The notes under the pieces: model-generated
What the model was told of the DNA's origin: nothing
Database searches by the model: none
What the model saw: the letters and a program-made list of their open reading frames with translations, nothing else
Assembly (NCBI RefSeq): GCF_000003815.2
Contig: NC_049982.1
Span: forward strand, 17,619,548-17,683,547
Source of the DNA: Branchiostoma floridae
Taxonomy: Eukaryota > Chordata > Leptocardii > Amphioxiformes > Branchiostomatidae
Direction: 5' to 3'
Length of the DNA: 64,000 nucleotides
In this document: piece by piece, positions 1 through 9,621 of the stretch
Position numbering within the stretch: the first letter of the stretch is position 1
Layout of the letters: every line of letters begins with the position of its first letter
Position numbers and translations under genes: made by a program

Positions 1-577
1 AAGCCCGACGGAGAGTTTGTTGTGGAGGCCGTTATGAGCGAGGGGAAAGTCGTCGGTGAGATGAGTCTTACCTACAGTTTGCCGCGCCGCAGATCAGTCC
101 GAGCGAGGAAGCACACAGACATCTTTGCTCTGAACAGAAGGGTAAAAACGGCTCGATGAAATTCTTGATTATCAAAAGCTGTTGCTAACTTTTAACAATT
201 GATTATGCCATTTACGACCGATGAAAGTAACATCTGAATCCTAAGTTTGGACAGGTCATTGCGGTAGACCAAAGGCAAAGTCGAATTCGACAGCCTTCTT
301 GTCTTGACCATGCTCGCAATTTACATTCCAGGATCTCATGGATCTATTGGAAGATTTCCCAACGGTAAAACGAGAGATCGAACAACGCTCCATCATCATG
401 TTCGGACACCTGGGTGCTCCACGTCTTAAAGATAAGGAGCGTCGCTCTAGCGGCTCCCTCTCAGCACGCAAGTCGTCTGGTCTGATGCCGGTAAACTCTA
501 GCGCGCAAGCGATCAACCGAGCAAGATCTCCAGGGGCGAATGCTAAACACACCCTGGACATGGCGCTAGGAATGTAA
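1..577 (+). CDS. 3' end of a cyclic-nucleotide-binding-domain ion-channel-like gene (partial, two exons)
   Basis: Two exons join in frame: 1..141 (cut by the window edge, donor GT at 142) and 332..577 (acceptor CAG ending at 331, stop TAA 575-577); the junction is phase 0. The joined protein begins with KPDGEFVVEAVMSEGKVVGE, then MSLTYSLPRRRSVRARKHTD, IFALNRRDLMDLLEDFP and a basic Ser-rich tail ending MALGM. The order GE-[IM]-SL, RR..SVRA, D-[IL]-F-x-L, DL...L.[ED][FY]P is the C-terminal half of the cyclic-nucleotide-binding domain of CNG/HCN/CNGK channels, where cAMP or cGMP binding in the cytosol modulates a membrane pore. The pore lies upstream of the window and is not seen, so another CNBD protein remains possible. 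Family assignment is from motif recognition; the splice joining is inference but is in frame with reasonable splice sites. Confidence 0.7.
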
Positions 578-1033
578 ATATTAGGAACGAGACTGTTCAA
601 ATGGCATAGAATGTCATGCTAATATAATTGACACCGTGGTCTGTTTTGCATTGATGGTACAGGGGACACGCGTTGCTCCTTGATTGTGTGTAATGTGTTC
701 ATTCAGAAGTCAACTTAGCCTATCTCAAACAACCCAATATTTAGACTCAACGTTTGGCATCCTAACTTTTCGTCGACTCTGTATCGTATTCTTATCTATT
801 TTGATCTCAAAGGAAAGCATAAAAGTTCTGAATTTCGGTGTTAACATGCCTCATGAGGATATGTCAGACTATACTCAAGATAACGTTGTACATCATTTGA
901 CAAAGTGTTTGTATAGTACATTTTTTGCCTGATGACACAGTTCAATACAGTCGACTTCCCGTAATTACAAGAGTCTGTTGCGCGTATGCAGTCAGCACGA
1001 TTGCCAATTACGGTCTCATGTCTTGTCCATCTA
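578..1033. other. Non-coding stretch downstream of the CNBD gene
   Basis: AT-rich sequence with only short ORFs lacking domain similarity. It probably includes the 3' UTR of the CNBD gene. No poly(A) signal is obvious close to the stop; an AATAAA lies further down at 1276-1281, just after the GT-rich repeat. Confidence 0.4.
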
Positions 1034-1176
1034 GCCAAGGTACCATCCGAGTACGTAGTAGTTCGCTCCTATGTTCGTTTATGAGAAGCAACTGTATATA
1101 GTGTATAGGAAATGTACATGTCAGAGCGGGAAGCGGCTAATGCCGGAGCGAACTACTTACCGGATGGTACCCAGGC
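1034..1176. mobile_element. 143-bp TA-flanked MITE-like foldback element
   Basis: The left end GCCAAGGTACCATCCG and the right end CGGATGGTACCCAGGC are inverted copies. The inverted match continues inward through GTAGTTCGCTCC / GGAGCGAACTAC, giving roughly 30-bp terminal inverted repeats. Both outer edges are flanked by TA, the target duplication typical of Tc1/mariner-type elements. There is no coding capacity. The 8376-8473 element has related ends (TAGCC...GGTACCA type), suggesting one family. Confidence 0.65.
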
Positions 1177-1216
1177 TATTATTATCCATCGAGATGGCGG
1201 TCGCCATCAGAGTTGA

Positions 1217-1275
1217 AACGTGTGCGTGCGTGAGTGCGTGCGTGTGTGCGCGTGTGTGTTTGTGCGTGTGTGTGT
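1217..1275. repeat. Imperfect GT/CG-rich microsatellite
   Basis: Alternating purine-pyrimidine run of GTGTGC, GTGCGT and GTGT units. ORFs over it read as Cys-Val or His-Thr strings and are artefacts. Alternating GT/GC of this kind can adopt Z-DNA. Confidence 0.8.
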
Positions 1276-1276
1276 A

Positions 1277-3330
1277 ATAAACTGAAATTCTGTCTGTGCA
1301 TTGGACACAGGCAGACAGGGCTTCATTTACATTTATGACATATATCGCATCTTCGACACTAGACTTCTGGTGCGGAAGGCACCTTCCGGACTGGACACCG
1401 AGTGCTGAGAGAGGAACCCGTGACTTCGGTATAGTTTGGTCGAAAAATAAATTGGCTTTATTTTCAGTGAAAACTATGTGGTTGTTAAGGAAAATTCCTC
1501 TTTTAACCATAGCCAAAAATGGCAAGATATTATTTTCGGTCCCATTGGTAATGCATTACAGGGCAGGTTACAACAGAGTCTTTACCCTGTTTTCTTCGAA
1601 AGGACTCACCTTATTGACTACAACATTTGGGTATAAGTGGACGTCCCTAGGAACATTTAAAATGTGGGCAGCTTTTTTACACCAGGTCAAATAGAAAGCT
1701 TAGACAGCATCGAACAATGGTAACGTTTGTTACAGTCAATTCTGTACAACATTTTGTTAAGCAAGGTGGGATACAAATGACAGTCAACAGCTCTTTCTTG
1801 TTTCTTTAGAAAGCCAGAAAAACTGTACATCGTCGCAAAAAACGTCATTTCTAGTCTTAAAGGGACTTAAAATGATCTGAACTTGAAACTCTCCATTCAT
1901 ATTGACATTTGCAACTTATTTCTAACTTATCTGCGTCATTTTATCACATTTCATGGCTGCAATTTACAAAAGCCTCTCCTATACTGCATTTCCTCAGGTA
2001 GCACAGCTAGCAGGTAGCATACGCCCAACTCTCAACTTGAATGTTATTCCACAGTCGGATGCAGTAAATTAGGAATGTGCAATGGGTCTTGTCCTTGAAA
2101 TGACTGTCTATTTAGAAACGTTCTAAATTTCAGCCAGACTGTTCGTGTCAACTTTTAAGTGTTACAGCTAGCTATGAGGTACAAAAGAGAAAGACAGCAG
2201 TTTGAACACACCCAAACGCACAACACCCAGATACCCCGACATTGATGAGGTAATCAGGTTTGAGATTCGCGCGCCTCGGGAAGGTCACGCCAGGTCATTG
2301 CGCCGTGCGCCCGAGTGAATCGTCGGGATCTGCTGATTTGTCAGGAAGGAAAAGTTGGAAATCTGGTCAGCGCTGGGAGTTGCAGGTACTGTATCTTTAC
2401 TGCTGTATCCTTTAAATATTGCTGCTACTCGGGAGAAATATTCAAACGCGGGAAAATGAACGTTTGCAAACCGGCTGGCACGAACCTCTTTGTCAGACAA
2501 TGGACTGGGTGGGGAGGGGGGCTTAGAAATATTTTATCTGACTTGGACTTTTGCTGACTCCTTGCCTGTTTGGAACAGGAACTAAGCTAGTCTTTTACCT
2601 TTGGGTTCGTGTTTTTGTCGCGAAACCAGTACCAGGCATCGCTTGGCACTAGCAAATATTAGTTTGTGGCTCAATATTCAGTCCACGTGAAAACTTCGAA
2701 GAGATTAAAAAATTTCCAAGGCAAATCATGGTAGCCATCGGCCATCCACTGCCAGGTTGAGCTACACTTCGTACGTGTTTGATCAGGCACATGTGTCGGT
2801 TGAGGACATTTCCTACAGTTGTCTAAAAATCAGATGAGTCGGACATCGTGAAGATTTGGACAGATTTTTTCCACGGTAAGCAACATTTCCAGCTAACATC
2901 AGATTCAGAATGCTACAGTATGATTTAGTGGATGGTACATGTGGACTGAACCAACCAAAGCCACTCCTGCAGGTCGTGCTAAATAAACATGTAGCACATT
3001 AACAGGCTTCAAGCCACAGGTCTTTACCTAATGCATACATGTACATGTTATGAGATAGCTACAAGTAAGTGATGTGTTTAATCAAATTCAAAGCGTAAAA
3101 CTGCCAAGAAGATTGTGGATGAGGCACATGTATAGATAGAGTTTTTAATGCTAAAATAACACTTCAGATAACGTTACATCATTTGAATAATTTGCAGTTG
3201 GAAATAAACTAAAACCAGGTGATTTGATGCTGTGGTTTTGAACATCTTTTGCTTGTACATGTAAGTTTGAGCATTAGGTTGTACTTGCTACATGTTATTA
3301 TGGGTTAGTGACTTAGTGTTCCATTGCTCA
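1277..3330. other. Non-coding region with a GC-rich, promoter-like patch near 2.26-2.39 kb
   Basis: No coding region is supported. The patch at about 2260-2340 is locally rich in CG dinucleotides and is followed by a good donor (GTTGCAG|GTACTG, exon end near 2385). A second donor-like site (CCACG|GTAAGC) is near 2876. These could be 5' untranslated first exons of the plus-strand zinc-finger gene far downstream, but nothing in the sequence proves that link. Confidence 0.3.
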
Positions 3331-3352
3331 TTTGCTGTGCACCTCGTTTGTC

Positions 3353-3418
3353 TCACCTGGGCGGGATGCCCCTGAAGGGGGCTTTGCCCAGTAAAGTATA
3401 GATGTAGATGTAGATTGA
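3353..3418 (+). mobile_element. LINE-type (CR1/L2-like) 3' terminus
   Basis: A GC-rich hairpin segment (GCCCCTGAAGGGGGC, then CTTTGCCCAGTAAAG) is followed directly by a short tandem tail of GATGTA units ending near 3417. Hairpin plus short tandem tail is characteristic of CR1/L2-like non-LTR retrotransposon 3' ends. No reverse-transcriptase reading frame is attached, so this is a severely 5'-truncated copy. Confidence 0.5.
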
Positions 3419-3569
3419 CATCAATGCTGACCACAGCTAACCATAAAAGAGTTTGTATTTTATGGTAATGATATGCAGGTGTACCAGTCCAGATTACTGT
3501 GCTGTCACTGTCAGTGGAATCAGCTGGCAGTGGCTGGGAGTGGGTCAGGATTGTTGTTGTTCATCACCT

Positions 3570-3865
3570 TGAAGTTTATTGTATTTATAGTGCCTAGTGA
3601 CATATATTGCTGTTTTTGTAGCAGGATTGGTTTTTTACAGGGAGGGGTTGCTAGCTTTTCCCTTTAATCATTTAATGTGCTTGAGGCACCTTCTCGAACA
3701 CTGGCTGGACCCCATTTTAAGTCCCTTCCGAGAGAATATTACTGGTGCAGACCCAACTAAGATGCCATTCCTATGATGAATATACATTGTAGCATCAAAT
3801 GCCACTGGTGAATCCTTAATTATGAAGTAGAGCTGTTGGCAGGGCACTGACTTAGGGTCAGACAT
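3570..3865 (-). mobile_element. SINE copy, same family as the one near 15.7-15.98 kb
   Basis: Read on the minus strand, 3570-3780 contains blocks also found in 15,780-15,970: GGGACTTAA-ATGGGGTCC, TTAAAGGGAAAA-GCTAGC, AACCCCTCCCTGTA and CACTAGGCACTA, in the same order. The plus-strand copy has a tRNA-like head; here the head region (towards 3865) is diverged. Boundaries are approximate. Confidence 0.6.
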
Positions 3866-4110
3866 ATGGTTCTATGCCATCAAAGTGGAGAACATATACC
3901 AGTATGTGCATGTTATGCAGTATCAATTGCACATTACACACCAGCATTTAGATTAGTCACACATCAATGTCAGTCACTCACTATCCTAGTAACATAAATT
4001 TTTCCCAAGTCTCTACTTCATTTATGTTTATCAACTCTACCTGCTTGTTATTGGCCTTTGGGTGTGAGCTTGAAAAAGATTTGTTATGTATATTATTAAT
4101 GCATACAAAA

Positions 4111-5513
4111 CTAGAAAGGCCGACATTTGCTTGAGAGCAAATACAGCATATTTCAGCCATCTCCCTCCTCATGTAACAATAGACTGTTCCAAAATCACCT
4201 ATGTGCAAAAATGGAACACTTCTGCTTAAAATATCTTCTAACTACTAATCACACTTATGAGCAAAAATGAATCTTACAAAAACCCCTTCAAGAATGGACT
4301 CTTCTAGTGCACCCCATGTAGAAAGGTAAAATAGACGACTCCAAAAACACTTCCGCTAAGAAATGGAATTTTGAATCATCAGCCATCCAAAACCATATTT
4401 AAAAAAACCCTCTGTGCAAGAATCGACTCTTCCTGTTATACCCCTATGTAAAGTGGAGCGATCCAAAAATACATCAGCTAAAATAGGACATGGACATAAT
4501 CACCAAAGTCCACAAAATGAATTTAAAAAAATACCCCCTTCATCGAAGAATGGAATCTCCCAGCACACCCTGTTTAAAATTGCACAATAGACAAGTCCAG
4601 ACATACTCACAATACATGGCCTTTTGTATAATAAGCAACCCAGTTCAAAACTGAATTTTAATAAAGTTCCCCGTGCATGAATGGACTCTTCCAGATAACA
4701 CCAGGCTTGCTGATTGGCTGCCGAATCCTCCTCATGTGTAGTCTTCAGGTGGGGGTCAACTTCCATTCAACAAATGGAATTCAGAATCATCACCCATGTC
4801 CAAAACTGAATTTTTTTAAAATCCCCCCTATGTGCAAAAATGGACTGTCCCAGTAGTAGTCATATGTCAAGTGGTTCAATGCAAAAACACTTCCGCTAAA
4901 AAGAGCATTGGCATTATCACCAAAGTCTAAAAGTAAATTTTAAAAAACACCCCCTGTCCAACAATGGACTCTTCCAACACAATCAGCTCGCTCATTGGCT
5001 GGTCATTAATTGGATTTACCTTGTCCCCCAACCACCTGGATGTCTATGGACTAGGAAGGTAGGTAGATAATTGGATCTACCTGGCACACCTGTGGCCCTG
5101 ACAAACCAGAATGACCTAGAGGTCGTTGACCTCGGCACTTCAACCTCACATATCCAAAACTCTCCCACAAAAACCTCCTTATAGAGCCATTTTGAAGTGC
5201 TTTATACCAAATATGTCATGGATCCTTTGAATAAGTATCTAGGGCACCTCTATCCCAAATTTCAGGTCATTTGGATGTAATACCATGGTACAGGGGGCAA
5301 AATTATACAGTTTTGGTCCAAAAGTTGCAATAAAACCTTAATAAAATCATTTAAGGAGCAGATATGAAAAAAATGAAAAAAACACATTTGGGTATTGGCC
5401 CACTCTACCCTTGTGCCAAATTTCAGGTCATTCGGTGCAAGAATGGCGGAGATGAATCACTTTGAAGATTTGACAGGAGAAAGAAAGAAAGAAAGAAAGA
5501 AACATTACGAATA
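4111..5513. repeat. Tandem 1.4-kb repeat unit, copy A
   Basis: The unit starts CTAGAAAGGCCGACATTTGC and ends in a (GAAA)n run followed by CATTACGAATA. The same sequence restarts at 5514, an offset of 1403 bp, with high identity. The unit contains degenerate internal sub-repeats built on an AATGGACTCTTCC-type motif followed by CCAAAAACACTTCCGCTAA-type text. No ORF inside shows a conserved domain; the short ORFs here occur in both copies only because the DNA is duplicated. Confidence 0.85.
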
Positions 5514-6887
5514 CTAGAAAGGCCGACATTTGCTTGAGAGCAAATACAGCATATTTCAGCCATCTCCCTCCTCATGTAACAATAGACTGTTCCAAAATCA
5601 CTCATGTGCAAAAATGGAACACTTCTGCTTAAAATGACTTCTAACTACTAATCACACTTATGAGCAAAAATGAATCTTACAAAAACCCCTTCAAGAATGG
5701 ACTCAAAAAAATAGACGACTCCAAAAACACTTCCGCTAAGAAATGGAATTTGGAATCATCAGCCGTCCAAAACCATATTTGCAAAAAATCCCCCCTCTGT
5801 GCAAGAATCGACTCTTCCTGTTATACTCCTATGTAAAGTGGAGCGATCCAAAAATATATCAGCTAAAATAGTCAGCGAAGTCCACAAAATGAATTTTAAA
5901 AAAATGCCCCCTTCGTCGAAGAATGGAATCTCCCAGCTCACCCTGTTTGAAATTGCACAATAGACAAGTCCAGAAATACTCACAGTACATGGCCTTTGTA
6001 TAAGAAGCAACCCAGTCCAAAACTGAATTTAAAAAAAAGTCCCCCGTGCATGAATGGGCTCTTCCAGATAAAACAAGGCTTGCTGATTGGCTGCCGAATC
6101 CTCCTCATGTACAGTCTTCAGGTGGGGGTAAACTTCCATTTAACAAATGGAATTCGGAATCATCACCCATGTCCAAAACTGATTTTTTTTTAAATCCCCC
6201 CCTATGTGCAAAAATGGACTGTCCCAGTAGTAGTCTTATGTCAAGTGGATCAGTGCGAAAACACTTCCGCTAAAAAAAACATTGGCATTATCACCAAAGT
6301 CTAAAAGTAAATTTCAAAACACACCCCCTGTCCAACAATGGACTCTTCTAGCAAAATAAGCTCGCTCATTGGCTGGCCATTAATTGGATTTACCTTGGTC
6401 CACCAACCACCTGGATGTCTATGGACTAGGTAGGTAGGTAGATAATTGGATCTACCTGGCACACCTGTGGCCTTGACACACCAGAATGACCTAGAGGTCG
6501 TTGACCTCGGCACTCCAACCTTACCTATCCTAAACTCTCCCACAAAAACCTCCTTAAGGAGCCATTTTGAAGTGATTTATACTACATATTATACATGGAT
6601 CCTTTGAATAAGTATCTAGGGCACCTCTGTGCCAAATTTCAGGTCATTTGGATGTAATACCATGGTACAGGGGGCCAAAATATACAGTCTTGGTCCAAAA
6701 GTTGCAATAAAACCTCAATAAAATCATTTAAGGAGCAGATATGAAAAAAATTTAAAAAACACATTTGGGTATTAGCCCACTCTACCCTTGTGCCAAATTT
6801 CAAGTCATTTGGTCCAGAAACGGCGGAGATGAATCGCTTTGAAAATTTGACAGGAGAAAGAAAGAAAGAAAGAAACATTACGAATAC
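5514..6887. repeat. Tandem 1.4-kb repeat unit, copy B
   Basis: Direct copy of 4111-5513, slightly shorter (about 1374 bp). One visible difference is the loss of a roughly 20-bp block around 5703 relative to 4300-4330 in copy A. Substitutions are scattered, so the duplication is not brand new. It also ends in (GAAA)n and CATTACGAATA, after which two palindromes follow. Confidence 0.85.
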
Positions 6888-6888
6888 A

Positions 6889-6963
6889 ATATATTTCACC
6901 ATACCTATGGTATGGCTGAAATATAACAATATATTTCACCATACTATGTATGGCTGAAATATA
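6889..6963. repeat. Two adjacent imperfect palindromes
   Basis: At 6889-6926 and again at about 6928-6963 the text is a near-palindrome of the form ATATTTCACCATA...TATGGCTGAAATAT. They sit exactly at the end of the tandem 1.4-kb repeat, so they are likely the terminal foldback part of the same repeat family. Confidence 0.6.
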
Positions 6964-8375
6964 AAAAGGAAAATAGACACTATGGCAATGGGCTAACTTG
7001 AGAGCAATGAAACCACCATGCATCCACTTTACATTCAAAGTCAATGGAAACTGGATGTTTATGAGTTTCAAATCTGTGTCCATCCCAATGCTGTGTACCA
7101 TTTGCAATATTAGGATGCTTCTGGCAAATTTCAACAATATCAACAGAGGTAAAATCAATTTTGCAATCCTGGTGATGGTACGTGTAGTACCTGGTATGTC
7201 CATAATGTATGCAGCATTACAACAGAATAACATTATTGAGACAAAAGTTTGAACATTGGACATCATCATCACATTATGTTTTATAATCAATTGTATGCCT
7301 GGCGGCACCAATGTAATGAGATATTGTTTGGTTGCTGGGTATGCATCTGCACACAAGATTCAGATCAGTAATCACGGATCCCAGTCACCTACATGGATGT
7401 GAACGTTACTCTTTATCAGTTTATGGGTAAGCTGTGTTGCAGTCAGAACCTTCTATAAATCTAAACAAAGATGCTTTTCGAAACAGTCAACAGTTGATTT
7501 GTAGCTTGGATCTGAGCTGAACATGTATCATGTTCCTGAGTGTAGTATTCAATTGCCCCTTGTGAAGTTAGGTTTCCAACTGTGAGATTTGGTAAGAAAT
7601 GTCTTCTACATTTTTAGATTTTGTAGATTAGGCCTGCAATCAGCTACAGTCTGAGGCTCAATCAATGAATAACCCAGGGCTTTTCCAGGACCAGATCAAT
7701 AGCCCTTTTGTTTAGTGCCCATGCCACATGTTATTTTGTTGAGCTGCTGTGCAGCTCAGGCGTTCTCATTCACCATGATTTCTCTGAGAAAAACTTATGT
7801 TGATGCCAGACATCAGTATTCACAAGCTACCAGAGAATCGAGTCATTTTCTTGTGTACATTTTACATGTTAGTAATTTTAAGTGGAATTGTCTTATCTTG
7901 CTAATTCATCACAAAAAGTCATGACACATGCAGGTTCCCATGGCCATGCCAGACTCTGAGAGTGTTGGGCTTTTGTTATCTGGTTGATAGCCATAACAGC
8001 CTCCAGTCTGTTTAGCTTGTTTTCTTCCAAATGGCAAAGTGCAGCTTGTACCTGATATTGATAAAACTGTTTCTGCCTGGTGTTGTCCTTCCCTATGGCA
8101 GGCATAGTGATTTTCTGACAAGCTGTTACATATTTTCCAAACATATCTATTCAGATCTCATTCTTCAAGTGCTTTGATGTCACTGGTGAAACAAACCACT
8201 GTTACCAGTTATAGTGTAAAGGTCACCAGTGATTTCTTTGCCTGGTGCACACATACAATGTAGCTAATGATCTTGATGTAATGAGCATATTCTTTGCTAA
8301 ATGGAGACTGAACAATAGCATTCACTGAAGCTTCTGGTCAATGCAATCAAGATACAATTGATGTAGTGACTGGTT
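6964..8375. other. Non-coding, no recognised feature
   Basis: AT-rich sequence without a supported exon, RNA gene or recognised repeat. ORFs up to 183 codons on the minus strand (about 6805-7356) run into the tandem repeat and have no domain character. Confidence 0.4.
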
Positions 8376-8473
8376 TAGCCAGGATACCAGACCCCAGCCT
8401 GATCTCAAAAATATGTACATGGTTATTGATGGTAGATATTTTTGAGACGGACTGAGGTCTGGTATTGAGGCTA
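8376..8473. mobile_element. 98-bp TA-flanked foldback element
   Basis: The left arm TAGCCAGGATACCAGACC is mirrored by a right arm whose reverse complement begins TAGCCTCAATACCAGACC. Pairing resumes with CTCAAAAATAT / ATATTTTTGAG, leaving only a short loop, so almost the whole element can fold. Ends resemble those of the 1034-1176 element. Confidence 0.6.
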
Positions 8474-8900
8474 TGCCTAGTTGTGTATCATTTTACATTG
8501 TTGTATTACCCATACAGTCCTGACAATATGAGCATTTGCCCTTAGTTTAACAACATTCGTAATATACATTGATGTTTTCATGCACATCTGAATTTAGCAC
8601 TGCTCTCATTCAATATTCACATGCAGATGCCTTACTTGACAACTATTCAGTCTATTGAATTAAAAATACATGTAGAAAACTTGCATATATGCTTATCAGC
8701 TAAAAAAGTCTGTTACAAAAACATGTCCAGACCTTACACCCTGTTAGGTTGAAATTTTGATCATGTACTTTTGGTGGAGAATATACATGTATCTGAGCAA
8801 ACATGGTAGATTTGATAATGTTGATAATCATTTTATACATACACAAAAAAATCATAACAAAATTATTCATTATCAAAGTGAATGTAGCCAAGAATTTTTG

Positions 8901-9000
8901 NNNNNNNNNNNNNNNNNNNNNNNNNNNNNNNNNNNNNNNNNNNNNNNNNNNNNNNNNNNNNNNNNNNNNNNNNNNNNNNNNNNNNNNNNNNNNNNNNNNN
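8901..9000. other. Assembly gap (100 N)
   Basis: Exactly 100 N, the conventional placeholder for a gap of unknown length. ORFs reading across it are artefacts. Confidence 0.99.
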
Positions 9001-9148
9001 TGCCACCTGTTGCATTGCTAAGTCAGTGTTTTGTCTTTATCTCATGTGAATATCTAATTCTTGCTTGTGATATGATATGATTCACACAAAGTTGTCTTTT
9101 ATTTGTTAGAAAATATTTAAGTGTTTTCTTGTATGTCAAATATGCTGT

Positions 9149-9621
9149 TAGATGCCACGGTGTACCGCTACAAATTAAACCGTTTTTTTCTTGCTGGACC
9201 GGTCCGGAAAAGGGGACCTGAAAAAAGCAGTAGACCGATTAGAAAATAACAGATTATACCGACAGGCGTTCTCATGTTTTGGGGGCTTACCGGCACATGA
9301 AAATAACAAGAGCAAAGTAGAGGAGAGTTGATAGTCATTTACACCAAGTTTCTACAGTCAAACGTGGTCTAAGTTAACAGATGCATTAGTGTTGTTTACA
9401 TGAAGGTAGGGCTTAAAACGCCAAGTCAGATAGTGAGATACTCCATCAAACAGATTCCTTTGTAGCAAAATGGACCATTGTTTTGAATCTTGCCCATTCA
9501 CAACAATTCACAGATAATTATGTCCAGGTTCAGGACCCGATCTGGACCTGGTCTTCGGGACCTGGACCATACCTGTACCTGCACCTGTACCTGAATTTTC
9601 TGTACCGGTACACACCCCCTA
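9149..9621. mobile_element. hAT-like non-autonomous element, diverged copy
   Basis: Shares with 38612-39015 a series of ordered blocks: the GGACC-GGTCC-GGAAAA start region, AACAGATTAT, CATGTTTTGG-G-CTT, GAAAATAACAA, ACCAAGTTT and CTGAATTTTC-GTACCGGTAC at the end. The right end reads GTACCGGTACACACCCCCTA. The left end is degraded, and I see no convincing 8-bp target duplication. An extra GGACCTGG-rich block near 9530-9570 is absent from the other copy. Confidence 0.6.

Noticed and set aside
1296-1694. 132-codon plus-strand ORF
   Set aside because: No in-frame domain, non-ATG start, random composition, and it begins beside a microsatellite.
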